A stretch of 32,151 bases of DNA, from positions 1 to 32,151 of the forward strand of contig CASGAS010000013.1 in assembly GCA_949299505.1 (NCBI GenBank), written 5' to 3'. The translations under genes were made by a program, and so were the position numbers. Positions within the stretch are counted from its first letter, which is position 1. Each line of letters starts with the position of its first letter. Shown piece after piece: positions 9,272 to 16,571 of the stretch. The notes under the pieces were generated by a model. It was not told where the DNA came from. It was given only the letters and a program-made list of their open reading frames with translations, and ran no database searches. Origin of the DNA: an uncultured Eubacteriales bacterium. GTDB taxonomy: Bacteria > Bacillota > Clostridia > Oscillospirales > Acutalibacteraceae.

Positions 9272-9300
9272 AAAAAGCGGCCCCAAAGGGAGCCGCTTTT
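9272..9300 (-). terminator. Terminator of the alcohol dehydrogenase gene
   Basis: An inverted repeat GCGGC...GCCGC with A/T extensions (9272-9281 with 9292-9300) yields a T-run on the minus strand at 9272-9276. It lies 17 bp after the dehydrogenase stop. The 180 bp between it and the gltX promoter show no supportable gene. Confidence 0.85.
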
Positions 9301-9317
9301 CTTGCCTGTTTGCCGAA

Positions 9318-10526
9318 TTACGCTTCCGTCTTCAGCCGGCGGACAATCGCCGCCAGGCGGTCTTTCGTGAAAACGACCGGCGTCGGATAGAGCGGGTGCG
9401 CTTCCTTCATGGCGCGCTCGACGATCAGGTCGACGTCCTCGTCGCGAATCTGCGCAAAGCCCGTCGGGATGTTCATGCGCGCGTTCATACCCTTTATCGC
9501 CTCGATAAACTTGCACGCCTTGTCCGCTTCGCTCGCGCCGGAAATGCCCACAATGTCCGCCAGCCGCGCAAGCTGCGGATAAATGGCGGCGCCGTATTCC
9601 TCGAGCACCACGGGCAGAATCACCGCGTTCGCAAGGCCGTGGGCGATGCCGTACATGCCGCCGAGGTTGTGCGCGATGGCGTGAACATAGCCGACATAAG
9701 CGCGCGTAAACGCCATGCCCGCATAGAACGACGCAAGCAGCATATTGTTGCGCGCTTCGATGTTTTTGCCGTCCGTGTACGCGGTTTCGAGGTTTTCAAA
9801 AATCAGCTTCGTCGCCTTTTCGGCGTATTCGCGCGTCGAGGGGACGTTGCTCTTGCCGATATACGCTTCGACCGCGTGCGTCAGCGCGTCAAGCCCCGTG
9901 GTGGAGGTGATGTGCGGGGGCAGGCCGACGGTAAGCTCCGGGTCGAGCACCGCGAATTTCGGGCGCAAAGACGGATCGTTAATCGCGTATTTTTCATGCG
10001 TCTGGGGGTTGGAGACAACCGCCGCAAGCGTCGTTTCCGAGCCCGTGCCCGCCGTCGTGGGCACCGCATAGAACGGGGGCAGCTTGTGCATGACCTTTAA
10101 GACGCCGCGCATCTGCGGGATGGTCTTGTTCGGGCGCACCACGCGCGCCGCCGCCGCCTTGGCGCAGTCCATCGGGCTGCCGCCGCCGAAGGCGATAATC
10201 CCCTCGCAGTTGTGCTGCAAAAAGAGGTCGCGCGCCTCCTCAATGTTGTCAATGGAGGGGTTGGGCTGCACGCCGTCATAGACGACATAGTGGATGTTCT
10301 TCGCCGTCAGCTGCGCAAAAAGACCGTCGAGCAGGTGGAGGTTCATCAGGCCCTTATCCGTTACGATGAGGATGTTCTGAATCCCCTTTTGCGCAATGAC
10401 GTCCGGCAGCTGCTTAATGCAGCCCGGACCCGTCAGAAGCTGCGGCTCCGACCAGTCAAGGAAATACATAAAGACCTTCATGATTTTCTGAAACGCGCGG
10501 TAGTATGCGACTTTCATTGCCCACAT
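9318..10526 (-). CDS. Iron-containing (group III) alcohol dehydrogenase
   Basis: This 402-residue NAD(P)-dependent alcohol/aldehyde oxidoreductase of the Fe-ADH family has the nucleotide-binding loop GGGSPMD near residues 114-120. The metal ligands by family alignment are D213 and H217 (GLDALTHAVEAY), H282 and H296 (VHAIAHNLGG and IAHGLANA). Length is normal. The start ATG at 10526 is preceded by AAAGGA about 12 bases upstream; in-frame Met codons follow at residues 4 and 16, so the exact start is not certain. It has its own promoter and terminator and is a monocistronic unit downstream of the helicase. The substrate is unknown; a fermentative role in NADH reoxidation is inference. Confidence 0.92.
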   Translation of the reverse strand: MWAMKVAYYRAFQKIMKVFMYFLDWSEPQLLTGPGCIKQLPDVIAQKGIQNILIVTDKGLMNLHLLDGLFAQLTAKNIHYVVYDGVQPNPSIDNIEEARDLFLQHNCEGIIAFGGGSPMDCAKAAAARVVRPNKTIPQMRGVLKVMHKLPPFYAVPTTAGTGSETTLAAVVSNPQTHEKYAINDPSLRPKFAVLDPELTVGLPPHITSTTGLDALTHAVEAYIGKSNVPSTREYAEKATKLIFENLETAYTDGKNIEARNNMLLASFYAGMAFTRAYVGYVHAIAHNLGGMYGIAHGLANAVILPVVLEEYGAAIYPQLARLADIVGISGASEADKACKFIEAIKGMNARMNIPTGFAQIRDEDVDLIVERAMKEAHPLYPTPVVFTKDRLAAIVRRLKTEA

Positions 10527-10580
10527 GGCGTAGCACCGTCCTTTATGAAGTTTTGGCAGAAACGCTGCCGATACAAAATT

Positions 10581-10609
10581 ATTTTACCGAATTTTCACCA
10601 AGAATGCAA
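10581..10609 (-). promoter_or_regulatory. Promoter of the alcohol dehydrogenase gene
   Basis: On the minus strand, TTGCAT (plus 10604-10609), a 17-bp spacer and TAAAAT (plus 10581-10586). The predicted start of transcription is near 10574, about 48 nt before the ATG. It begins only four bases beyond the left 22-bp repeat and overlaps the ten codons that would form the alternative ribF tail. Confidence 0.7.
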
Positions 10610-10612
10610 GCC

Positions 10613-10634
10613 TTTTCCACATATTCCCGCGCGC
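10613..10634 (-). repeat. Left 22-bp direct repeat (duplicated ribF 3' end)
   Basis: Identical over 22 bases to 13481-13502. Read on the minus strand in the ribF frame it encodes A-R-E-Y-V-E-K and continues as A-C-I-L-G-E-N-S-V-K-stop. Identity stops sharply on both sides: C versus T at the left, T versus G at the right. It lies nine bases beyond the helicase stop codon. Confidence 0.9.
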
Positions 10635-10642
10635 TCCAAAAG

Positions 10643-13441
10643 TCAACGTCTCGGTTGAATCTGTAAAACTTTTTCCAGATAATCAAAAAGCGCTTCCTCG
10701 CGAAATGCATTTTTGGATTGCAGCCGCAGCAATGGAATCCGCATATGAGCTAACGCTGCGTCTTTCATTCGGTCTCGCCGGATTTGCTCGGAGCGCCGAT
10801 GCATTTCCCCGTCTAATTCAATTGCCAGAACAGGATTGCCCAAAGAATTTTCCAATACAAAATCCACATGCGTCCGCTCATTCAAAACAAAAGCCTTTAC
10901 GGAGGGGAAAGCCTCTAAATCCTGGCGATCCGTTACAAGCTCGGCCAACGGCATTTTGATATAAGGAAAAACCCCGTCGTGCTGTTGTGTGAATTTTTGC
11001 AAACTTTTCCACAAGGCCAATTCAAACGGGTTACTGCAATTTTCTTGCTGTGTATAAACCGGCATCTGCCTGTACAGCCCGTCAAACAGACAAACCGTTG
11101 TGTCGGGAATTCGATTTCCGTATTTTTCGATATATAAAATCAAATTCCGCAGCAAACCGCAATGTTTTTGAAAATAGTCGCGGTCCGTTACCAGTGTAAA
11201 CGTATCGATTGCGCGGGAAACCGCGACGTTAACAAGTTCTTGGGTAAAAAGATTTTGCCTTCCCTGCAAGTGCCTATTGCAAAAATCCAAATCGTTAAGC
11301 ACGGTAGTAAAATATACACGCCGCGCTTCTCTCCCTTGAAACGTGTGAATGGTTCCGACGCAATTCGCATGCTTTCCCTCGCAAAACGACTGAGCTAACC
11401 GTTGGCTTTGCGCCCGAAAAGGCGTAATTACAAACGCGTCTTGCAGCGACGCCCCGCTTTGCTCGCGAATCACCTCAATTTCGCGCGCGTTGGAAAATGA
11501 TGTTCCCTTTCTTTGCGCGTATTTTCCGGCTGAAACATCAATGAGCTGCATAGCATCTCGATGCGAATCTCTATAAATTATCAATTCATTATTATAAAAG
11601 AAGTGATTGCAAAAATGGATAATATTATAATCGCAGCGATAATGTTCTCTCAGCAGCGTCGGCTCTATTTGAAACGCAGACCGTACAGCGGCTAAAAAGT
11701 TGTTGCCGTAATACCGGAGGTTTTCCGGAATATGGGTCTCTGCCACCCTCCCGTCGTTTTCGCCGGTAATCGCACTAAGCTGGCGGCTGTCCCCCACCAC
11801 CACACAGCTTTTTGCATAGAACAAAGGCGTCAAGCCCGTCAGCACATCGCATTGGGTCGCCTCATCCATAATAATACAGTCAAACTTTTCCTCTCCGTTT
11901 TTCAACTCGGAAAAGTTTTGCAGCAAAGCGTCAGCGGTTGTAAGAAAAACCGGAATCTCCTGTTTCAGCAAGGCTTCGTACGCTTTCTCTTGTACAGTAT
12001 CCGTGTCTTTCCGCTTTTGTTGCAGCGTGTTCAGCTTTGTACACAATCCTATTGTGTCTGTATGGTTTGCAAGTGCGTTTTTTAGCAGCCGCTTGGAATT
12101 TTGCACATAGGAAATATACGCCTTTTCTGTCTCCTGCTGCCGTTTTTCCTTTTCACCTTTCTCTATCTCTGTCTTAAGTTCCTCTCGCTTCTTTGTTGCA
12201 TACAAAGTTTCTAATTTCCATTTCAGCAAAAGCAGTTGCTTAAAATAAGTCCGCGGTGAAATTTTCCATAAGACTGCAGCTTCTATTTTATCGAAAACGG
12301 AGATGTGTTTTTTTGGCGCGCTCGTATATTTTAGGACGCGCGCAGCCACCCGATTTACATATTTTTGAATGGTCTCTGTTTTTAGGAAGCGAAACCAAAA
12401 AGGTATTTTCCCTGTAAAATTCTCTTGGAAAGCCGTTTCGCGCTTGGAAAGATGGCGCAGCTGCATCTCTAACTCGTCCACTTCATTTTGCAGCTTTACC
12501 AAAGAATTTATTTTCTCTTCCGTTTGCTTCAACTCAGCATACGCGCACGCCAAATCCGTTTCTGTCTGCTCTACAGTTTCCTTGGAGAGCTTCTGAATTC
12601 GCGAAAGATTCTGCGCATATTCCCAGAGGAAGTTTTCCGCATTGCTTAATACTTCCATTTGCCGCAAAGCGTTCCCCATACGAACATAAAAATGCGGCAA
12701 GGAAAGGCTGTCTAACTTTTCTAACACGTTATCTATTGCGGCATTGTTTTTGGAAATCACGCACACCCGCTTATTTCGATACACATAATTGGCAATCAAG
12801 CTAAGGATAGTGGTTGTTTTTCCCGTCCCCGGTGGTCCTTCAACAACCGAGATTTTAGAACAAAGCGCCTTTTCAATGGCCTGTTTTTGAGAAGGATTTG
12901 AAGAGCCAAGCAACAGAATCGGTTGCTGTTCTTCTACCTGCACAGGTTTTTGAAGCAATCTGCCGGCAAGAAACGATAAAAGCAGTCCCTCGTTCTCAAC
13001 CGTAATCTGCTCCTCACACATCGCCAAAAAGTTTGCTCGGTTTTGAAGGTGGATATCGGTTTGCTCTTTTGCGTCTTGTGATTTTAATGTGTCATGGAGG
13101 TTCTCGTCTTGTAAAACACGAACAACTTCCAGATAATATTGAAAATAGCCTTGGATTTGCTTTTTGGACAGCTTGTTTCTTGAAAAGGACGCGCTTCGCT
13201 TAGCCTCGTGATAGGCTTGCTCTCCCGCGCTGCTAAATTGCATGCCTACTATGTTCTGAAGATACATCCACTTGGGCTCTTCCTGCAGTGACTGGGTAGG
13301 ACTGTTCCCCCAAGAGATGCGACGATTTGACAAATCTACATCGTAAACAAAGGCAAAAAAGTGTGTGCCCCTCGCCGATTCTATAAAAGCCCGCAGGTTT
13401 TGTTCTTTCGCGAACAAAACCCGCTCCAAAACATCCCCCAT
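10643..13441 (-). CDS. SF1 helicase fused to C-terminal DUF2726 (PD-(D/E)XK) nuclease domain
   Basis: This 932-residue protein is a putative ATP-driven nucleic-acid helicase-nuclease. Walker A is EGPPGTGKTTT with K208; Walker B is IIMDEATQCD with D526 and E527. Motif III is VVGDSRQLSAI, motif V TIHTFQGREA and motif VI NVAVSRAIDT, a full Upf1/Dna2-like (COG1112-type) SF1 set. A long charged, coiled-coil-like insertion lies between motifs Ia and II (about residues 270-480). The last 90 residues match DUF2726: HVDFVL with D860, then AIELDG with E875 and D877, followed by H and RRDRMKD, so the nuclease site looks intact. The ATG at 13441 has AAGGAG seven bases upstream; the frame stays open further back inside ribF but that part is a shadow. 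It starts 11 bp after the ribF stop and has no visible promoter of its own. Codon and base composition differ strongly from its neighbours. An anti-phage or nucleic-acid quality-control role is inference. Confidence 0.9.
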   Translation of the reverse strand: MGDVLERVLFAKEQNLRAFIESARGTHFFAFVYDVDLSNRRISWGNSPTQSLQEEPKWMYLQNIVGMQFSSAGEQAYHEAKRSASFSRNKLSKKQIQGYFQYYLEVVRVLQDENLHDTLKSQDAKEQTDIHLQNRANFLAMCEEQITVENEGLLLSFLAGRLLQKPVQVEEQQPILLLGSSNPSQKQAIEKALCSKISVVEGPPGTGKTTTILSLIANYVYRNKRVCVISKNNAAIDNVLEKLDSLSLPHFYVRMGNALRQMEVLSNAENFLWEYAQNLSRIQKLSKETVEQTETDLACAYAELKQTEEKINSLVKLQNEVDELEMQLRHLSKRETAFQENFTGKIPFWFRFLKTETIQKYVNRVAARVLKYTSAPKKHISVFDKIEAAVLWKISPRTYFKQLLLLKWKLETLYATKKREELKTEIEKGEKEKRQQETEKAYISYVQNSKRLLKNALANHTDTIGLCTKLNTLQQKRKDTDTVQEKAYEALLKQEIPVFLTTADALLQNFSELKNGEEKFDCIIMDEATQCDVLTGLTPLFYAKSCVVVGDSRQLSAITGENDGRVAETHIPENLRYYGNNFLAAVRSAFQIEPTLLREHYRCDYNIIHFCNHFFYNNELIIYRDSHRDAMQLIDVSAGKYAQRKGTSFSNAREIEVIREQSGASLQDAFVITPFRAQSQRLAQSFCEGKHANCVGTIHTFQGREARRVYFTTVLNDLDFCNRHLQGRQNLFTQELVNVAVSRAIDTFTLVTDRDYFQKHCGLLRNLILYIEKYGNRIPDTTVCLFDGLYRQMPVYTQQENCSNPFELALWKSLQKFTQQHDGVFPYIKMPLAELVTDRQDLEAFPSVKAFVLNERTHVDFVLENSLGNPVLAIELDGEMHRRSEQIRRDRMKDAALAHMRIPLLRLQSKNAFREEALFDYLEKVLQIQPRR

Positions 13442-13452
13442 GCGTCTTCTCC

Positions 13453-14349
13453 TTACAAAGCAGGTTCCTGCTCGTGCAGTTTTTCCACATATTCCCGCGC
13501 GCGGGCGGCGTCGCGGGCGATGGCGGCGGAAAGCGCGTCGAGCGACGGGAATTTTTCTTCGGGGCGCAGGTAATAAAGCAGCTCCACGCGCACACGCTGT
13601 CCATACAGGTCGCCGCTGTAGTCCAAAATGCAGGTTTCGCTGCGGGCGGTGTTCGTCCCGATGGTCGGGCGCACGCCGAAATTCGTCACCGCCGGATAGA
13701 GCGTGTCCCCTATGCGCACGCGCGACGCGTACACGCCGTATTTCGGGCGCACAAAGCCTGCTGGGAAAAACTGGTTGATCGTGGGGAACCGCAGCTTCCG
13801 GCCGCGGCGGTCGCCCTCCACGACCTCGAACGCATAGGAAAACGGCCGGCCGAGCATCGCGTTCGCCGCCGGGACGTCGCCCGTTTCCAACGCGCGGCGG
13901 ATGCGGGAGGAGGAAACCGGCGCGCCGTCGAACACGGCGGTTTTCGCCACATGCAGCTTTATGCCGGCCCGGCCGCACAGCGTTTTCAACAGCGGCACGT
14001 CGCCGCGGCCGCCCTGGCCGAACGTATAATTTTCCCCGCAGCACAGCGCCGCCGCGTGCAGGCGGGCTTGCAGAATTTCCGTAAAAAAGGCCTCGGCAGA
14101 AAGGTCGCGCACGCCGGCAAAATCCAAATACAGCGGCTGTATCCCCCAGCGCGTCAGCAGCGCCTCCCGGTCGCCGCCGGTCAGCAGCGCGGGCGGGCAG
14201 ACGCCGGTCAGCACCGCGGCGGGGTGCTCGGGGAACAGCAGCGCGGCGGGCTTTCCGGGGCCTTTTTCCGTTTCCTTCAGAACATTTTGGTGCCCCAAAT
14301 GCAGCCCGTCAAAGGCGCCGAGCGCAAGGCAGTAGCCCGGTTCAGCCAT
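13453..14349 (-). CDS. ribF: Bifunctional riboflavin kinase / FAD synthetase
   Basis: A cytoplasmic enzyme of 298 residues that phosphorylates riboflavin to FMN and adenylates FMN to FAD. The N-terminal nucleotidyltransferase domain shows GAFDGLHLGHQNVL (an HxGH-type signature) and SSSRIRRALETGDV. The C-terminal riboflavin kinase domain carries RKLRFPTINQF, YGVYAS and NFGVRPTIG. I chose ATG 14349, which overlaps the truB stop by eight bases, over an in-frame TTG at 14355. The last residues (LHEQEPAL after AREYVEK) differ from the tail readable beyond the left 22-bp repeat, suggesting that the 3' end was replaced when the helicase arrived. It is the ninth gene of the rimP operon. Confidence 0.95.
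   Translation of the reverse strand: MAEPGYCLALGAFDGLHLGHQNVLKETEKGPGKPAALLFPEHPAAVLTGVCPPALLTGGDREALLTRWGIQPLYLDFAGVRDLSAEAFFTEILQARLHAAALCCGENYTFGQGGRGDVPLLKTLCGRAGIKLHVAKTAVFDGAPVSSSRIRRALETGDVPAANAMLGRPFSYAFEVVEGDRRGRKLRFPTINQFFPAGFVRPKYGVYASRVRIGDTLYPAVTNFGVRPTIGTNTARSETCILDYSGDLYGQRVRVELLYYLRPEEKFPSLDALSAAIARDAARAREYVEKLHEQEPAL
13481..13502 (-). repeat. Right 22-bp direct repeat inside the ribF 3' end
   Basis: Identical to 10613-10634 and separated from it by 2868 bp (start to start). It encodes the ribF residues A-R-E-Y-V-E-K close to the C-terminus. Confidence 0.9.
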
Positions 14350-15232
14350 CGGCAAACACCCGCTTTACAAGTAAACTTTCGCCGCCCGCCGGAAGACTGC
14401 CGACGCCCAAAAAGCCGCCGTCCGGGGCGTATACGCGGTAAAGGCCCGGATTGTTAAGCCCCTTAAGCCGTTCTGCGGCAAGCTCGCCGCCGTTGTGAAA
14501 GCGCACGGCCTGCGGGGCGGTCACCGTCAGCGCCGGGTACGCGCCAAGGCACGCGTCCACCGGGTGCAGAACCTCGGCAGCGCGGCCCTCGCTTTGCAGG
14601 CGTTCCAGTGTCTCGAGCGTGACGCACTGCGTTTCCTTAAATCCGTTCGCCGCCGTGCGCCGCAGGGCGGTGAGCACCGCGCCCGTGCCGAGCGCCTGCC
14701 CGATGTCGTGCGCAAGCGAACGGATATACGTCCCGGCCGAAACCGTGGCGGTCAGGGTAAATTCATCGTCCGAAATGTCCGTCACCTCGAGCGCGGCGAT
14801 ATGCACAGGGCGCGGCTTGCGTTCGACCGTCTCGCCGCGGCGGGCAAGCTCGTAAAGCCGCACGCCGTTTTGCGAAAGCGCCGAATACATCGGCGGCAGC
14901 TGCTCGCTGTCCCCCAAAAACCGCGCCGCCGTCCGGCGGATTTCGTCGGGCGAGACGCGGACGGGACAGGTGGACAGCACCTTGCCCGTTATGTCGAGCG
15001 TGTCGGTCGTCAGCCCCAGCCGCACGCGCGCCGTGTAGGCTTTTTCCTTTGCGGGCAGCAGCTCGATAAAACGCGAAGCGCCCGAGAGCGCCACGGGGAG
15101 CACCCCGGTCGCCATCGGGTCGAGCGTGCCGGTATGGCCGGCCTTTTTTACGCCGAGAATCCCCCGCACGCGGCGCACGACCGCGAACGAGGTGAGCCCC
15201 GCCGGTTTGTCGATACAAAGAAATCCCGTCAT
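14342..15232 (-). CDS. truB: tRNA pseudouridine(55) synthase
   Basis: A 296-residue enzyme that isomerises U55 in the T-loop of tRNAs. The signature GHTGTLDPMATGVLP contains the catalytic aspartate D38, and a typical RxAIG-like region follows later as SLAHDIG. The C-terminal part has a short PUA-like extension. Its ATG overlaps the nrnA stop (ATGA at 15229-15232) and its own stop overlaps ribF, so translation is tightly coupled. The truB-ribF order is the usual Firmicutes arrangement. Confidence 0.97.
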   Translation of the reverse strand: MTGFLCIDKPAGLTSFAVVRRVRGILGVKKAGHTGTLDPMATGVLPVALSGASRFIELLPAKEKAYTARVRLGLTTDTLDITGKVLSTCPVRVSPDEIRRTAARFLGDSEQLPPMYSALSQNGVRLYELARRGETVERKPRPVHIAALEVTDISDDEFTLTATVSAGTYIRSLAHDIGQALGTGAVLTALRRTAANGFKETQCVTLETLERLQSEGRAAEVLHPVDACLGAYPALTVTAPQAVRFHNGGELAAERLKGLNNPGLYRVYAPDGGFLGVGSLPAGGESLLVKRVFADG

Positions 15233-16188
15233 CTTGCTTCCAGTTCCCGCCCCACCGCGGAAAGGAGCCGCGCCTTGCCCGCAGCCAGGTCGTTTTTATC
15301 GATTTCGCAGCCTGCCGCGCGCGCATGCCCGCCGCCGCCGAGCGCCGCGCAAATGGCGGACGCGTCATACGGCGCATAGGTGCGCACCGAGACCTTGAAG
15401 CTGCCGTCCGCGCGTTCGCGCAAGGTCAGCCCCACCTCGACGCCCTCGATTTTGCGCGGGAGGGAGGCGATGCCGTCGCATTCGGTTTCGTTCGAGCCGC
15501 TTTCCCGGAACATTTCCTGCGTAATGGTGACCAGCGCGCAGCGGCCGCCGCACAGCAGCTCGAGCGAGGCGAGCACCAGCGCCTCAAGCTTTAAGTACGT
15601 TTTCGTCTTGGTCTCGAACATGACGCGGTTGATGTTGTCAAAATCCGCCCCGGCGCGCAGCATCTCGGCCGCCAGCTCAAACGTCTCGGGCGTGACGTTG
15701 GAATACCGAAAGCAGCCCGTATCCGTTGAAAGACCGGTGTAAATGCAGTCGGCAAGCTCCGGCGTCACGCGGCAGCCCAGCGCGCGCACCAGCGGCTCAA
15801 TAAGCTCGCAGGTCGCCGCGCATTCCCGCAGAAGCAGCGCCTTTGCGTAGCCGGTATTGGACAGATGGTGGTCGACGCACAGGTCGATTTTACCCTTGTA
15901 CGCCGCCTCCAGCGGTGCGCCCAGCAGCTTTTCGTCGGCGATATCCACCGCGACGACAAACTGCGGCGTGAAATCCGCGTCGCTAAGCCCGCGGCGCAGA
16001 TAGTCGTATTTTTCGGGGATGGGGTCGCTGCACAAAAGGCGTGCCGTTTTTCCGCAGGAGAGCAGGGCGCGCAGCAGCGCAAACCCGCTGCCGAGCGTGT
16101 CGCCGTCGGGATTGCGGTGCGTCAAAATGAGGATGCGGTCCTGCCCGCGCAGCAGCGCGGCGGCCTCCTCTACCGTCACGTTACGCAT
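15229..16188 (-). CDS. nrnA: DHH-family phosphoesterase, NrnA-like nanoRNase/pAp phosphatase
   Basis: This 319-residue DHH/DHHA1 enzyme is expected to degrade short oligoribonucleotides and dephosphorylate pAp. Motif I is NPDGDTLGS (D28, D30), motif II VAVDIAD (D82), motif III the DHH at 106-108, and the C-terminal DHHA1 domain shows GGGGHARAAG. The start ATG at 16188 is chosen because GGGAGGGG stands directly upstream and it overlaps the rbfA stop by eight bases. A longer frame reaching 16260 runs inside rbfA. The position between rbfA and truB matches many Firmicutes. Confidence 0.93.
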   Translation of the reverse strand: MRNVTVEEAAALLRGQDRILILTHRNPDGDTLGSGFALLRALLSCGKTARLLCSDPIPEKYDYLRRGLSDADFTPQFVVAVDIADEKLLGAPLEAAYKGKIDLCVDHHLSNTGYAKALLLRECAATCELIEPLVRALGCRVTPELADCIYTGLSTDTGCFRYSNVTPETFELAAEMLRAGADFDNINRVMFETKTKTYLKLEALVLASLELLCGGRCALVTITQEMFRESGSNETECDGIASLPRKIEGVEVGLTLRERADGSFKVSVRTYAPYDASAICAALGGGGHARAAGCEIDKNDLAAGKARLLSAVGRELEAR

Positions 16189-16537
16189 CTTCCCCTCCCG
16201 AGATTTCCCGCATCTTCTGAAAAATCTCCATGCCGCGTTCCACGGAATCGTCCGCAACAAAGCGAAGCTCCGGCGCCTTGCGCAGGTGCAGCGCCTGCCC
16301 GATTTCGCGGCGCAGGTAGCCGGCCGCGCTTTGCAGGCCCTTTACGGCGTCTTTTGCCGCGTCGAGTCCCTCCAGCGCGCTGACATAAGCCTTTGCGACC
16401 GACAAGTCGCTGCTGGTCTCGACGCGAACGACCGTAAGCATCTTATCTTTCACGCGCGGGTCCTTGAGCTCCTTGATGCGCAGCACAAGCTCGCGGCGAA
16501 TGTCCTCGCCCGTGCGGTCCGTTTTGTATCCTGCCAT
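16181..16537 (-). CDS. rbfA: 30S ribosome-binding factor A
   Basis: A 118-residue single KH-like domain protein that acts in late 16S rRNA maturation and 30S assembly. It shows the family features RTGEDIRRELVLRIKELKDPRV near the N-terminus, SSDLSVAKAYVS in the centre and LHLRKAPELRFVADDS near the C-terminus. A GAGAGGACGGG sequence precedes the ATG. It lies 34 bp downstream of infB and overlaps nrnA. Confidence 0.95.
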   Translation of the reverse strand: MAGYKTDRTGEDIRRELVLRIKELKDPRVKDKMLTVVRVETSSDLSVAKAYVSALEGLDAAKDAVKGLQSAAGYLRREIGQALHLRKAPELRFVADDSVERGMEIFQKMREISGGEDA

Positions 16538-16571
16538 GGCTTTTCGCCCGTCCTCTCACCGGAACGCCGCG

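Larger units (their letters stand above)
10613..13502. mobile_element. Putative cargo insertion at the 3' end of ribF, bounded by 22-bp direct repeats
   Basis: The block between two perfect 22-bp direct repeats (10613-10634 and 13481-13502) holds one gene, the helicase-nuclease. It is visibly AT-richer than both flanks: two sampled 60-base lines inside (12001 and 12361) are 47% and 32% GC, against 83% for a line in ribF (14161). The right repeat lies within the last codons of ribF. The left repeat repeats those codons and continues in the same frame for ten more codons to a TAA at 10579-10581, as if it were the original ribF end. No recombinase gene or terminal inverted repeat was seen. An insertion is the simplest reading, but recombination between strains at the ribF end is an alternative. 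Confidence 0.6.

Noticed and set aside
10613..13502. Classical insertion sequence or prophage remnant
   Set aside because: There is no transposase, integrase or phage gene and no terminal inverted repeat. A 22-bp perfect direct repeat is longer than a normal IS target duplication.
13442..14044. Open extension of the helicase frame far upstream of the ATG at 13441
   Set aside because: It lies wholly antiphase inside ribF on the same strand. The ATG at 13441 has AAGGAG at seven bases, and the helicase protein starts normally there.
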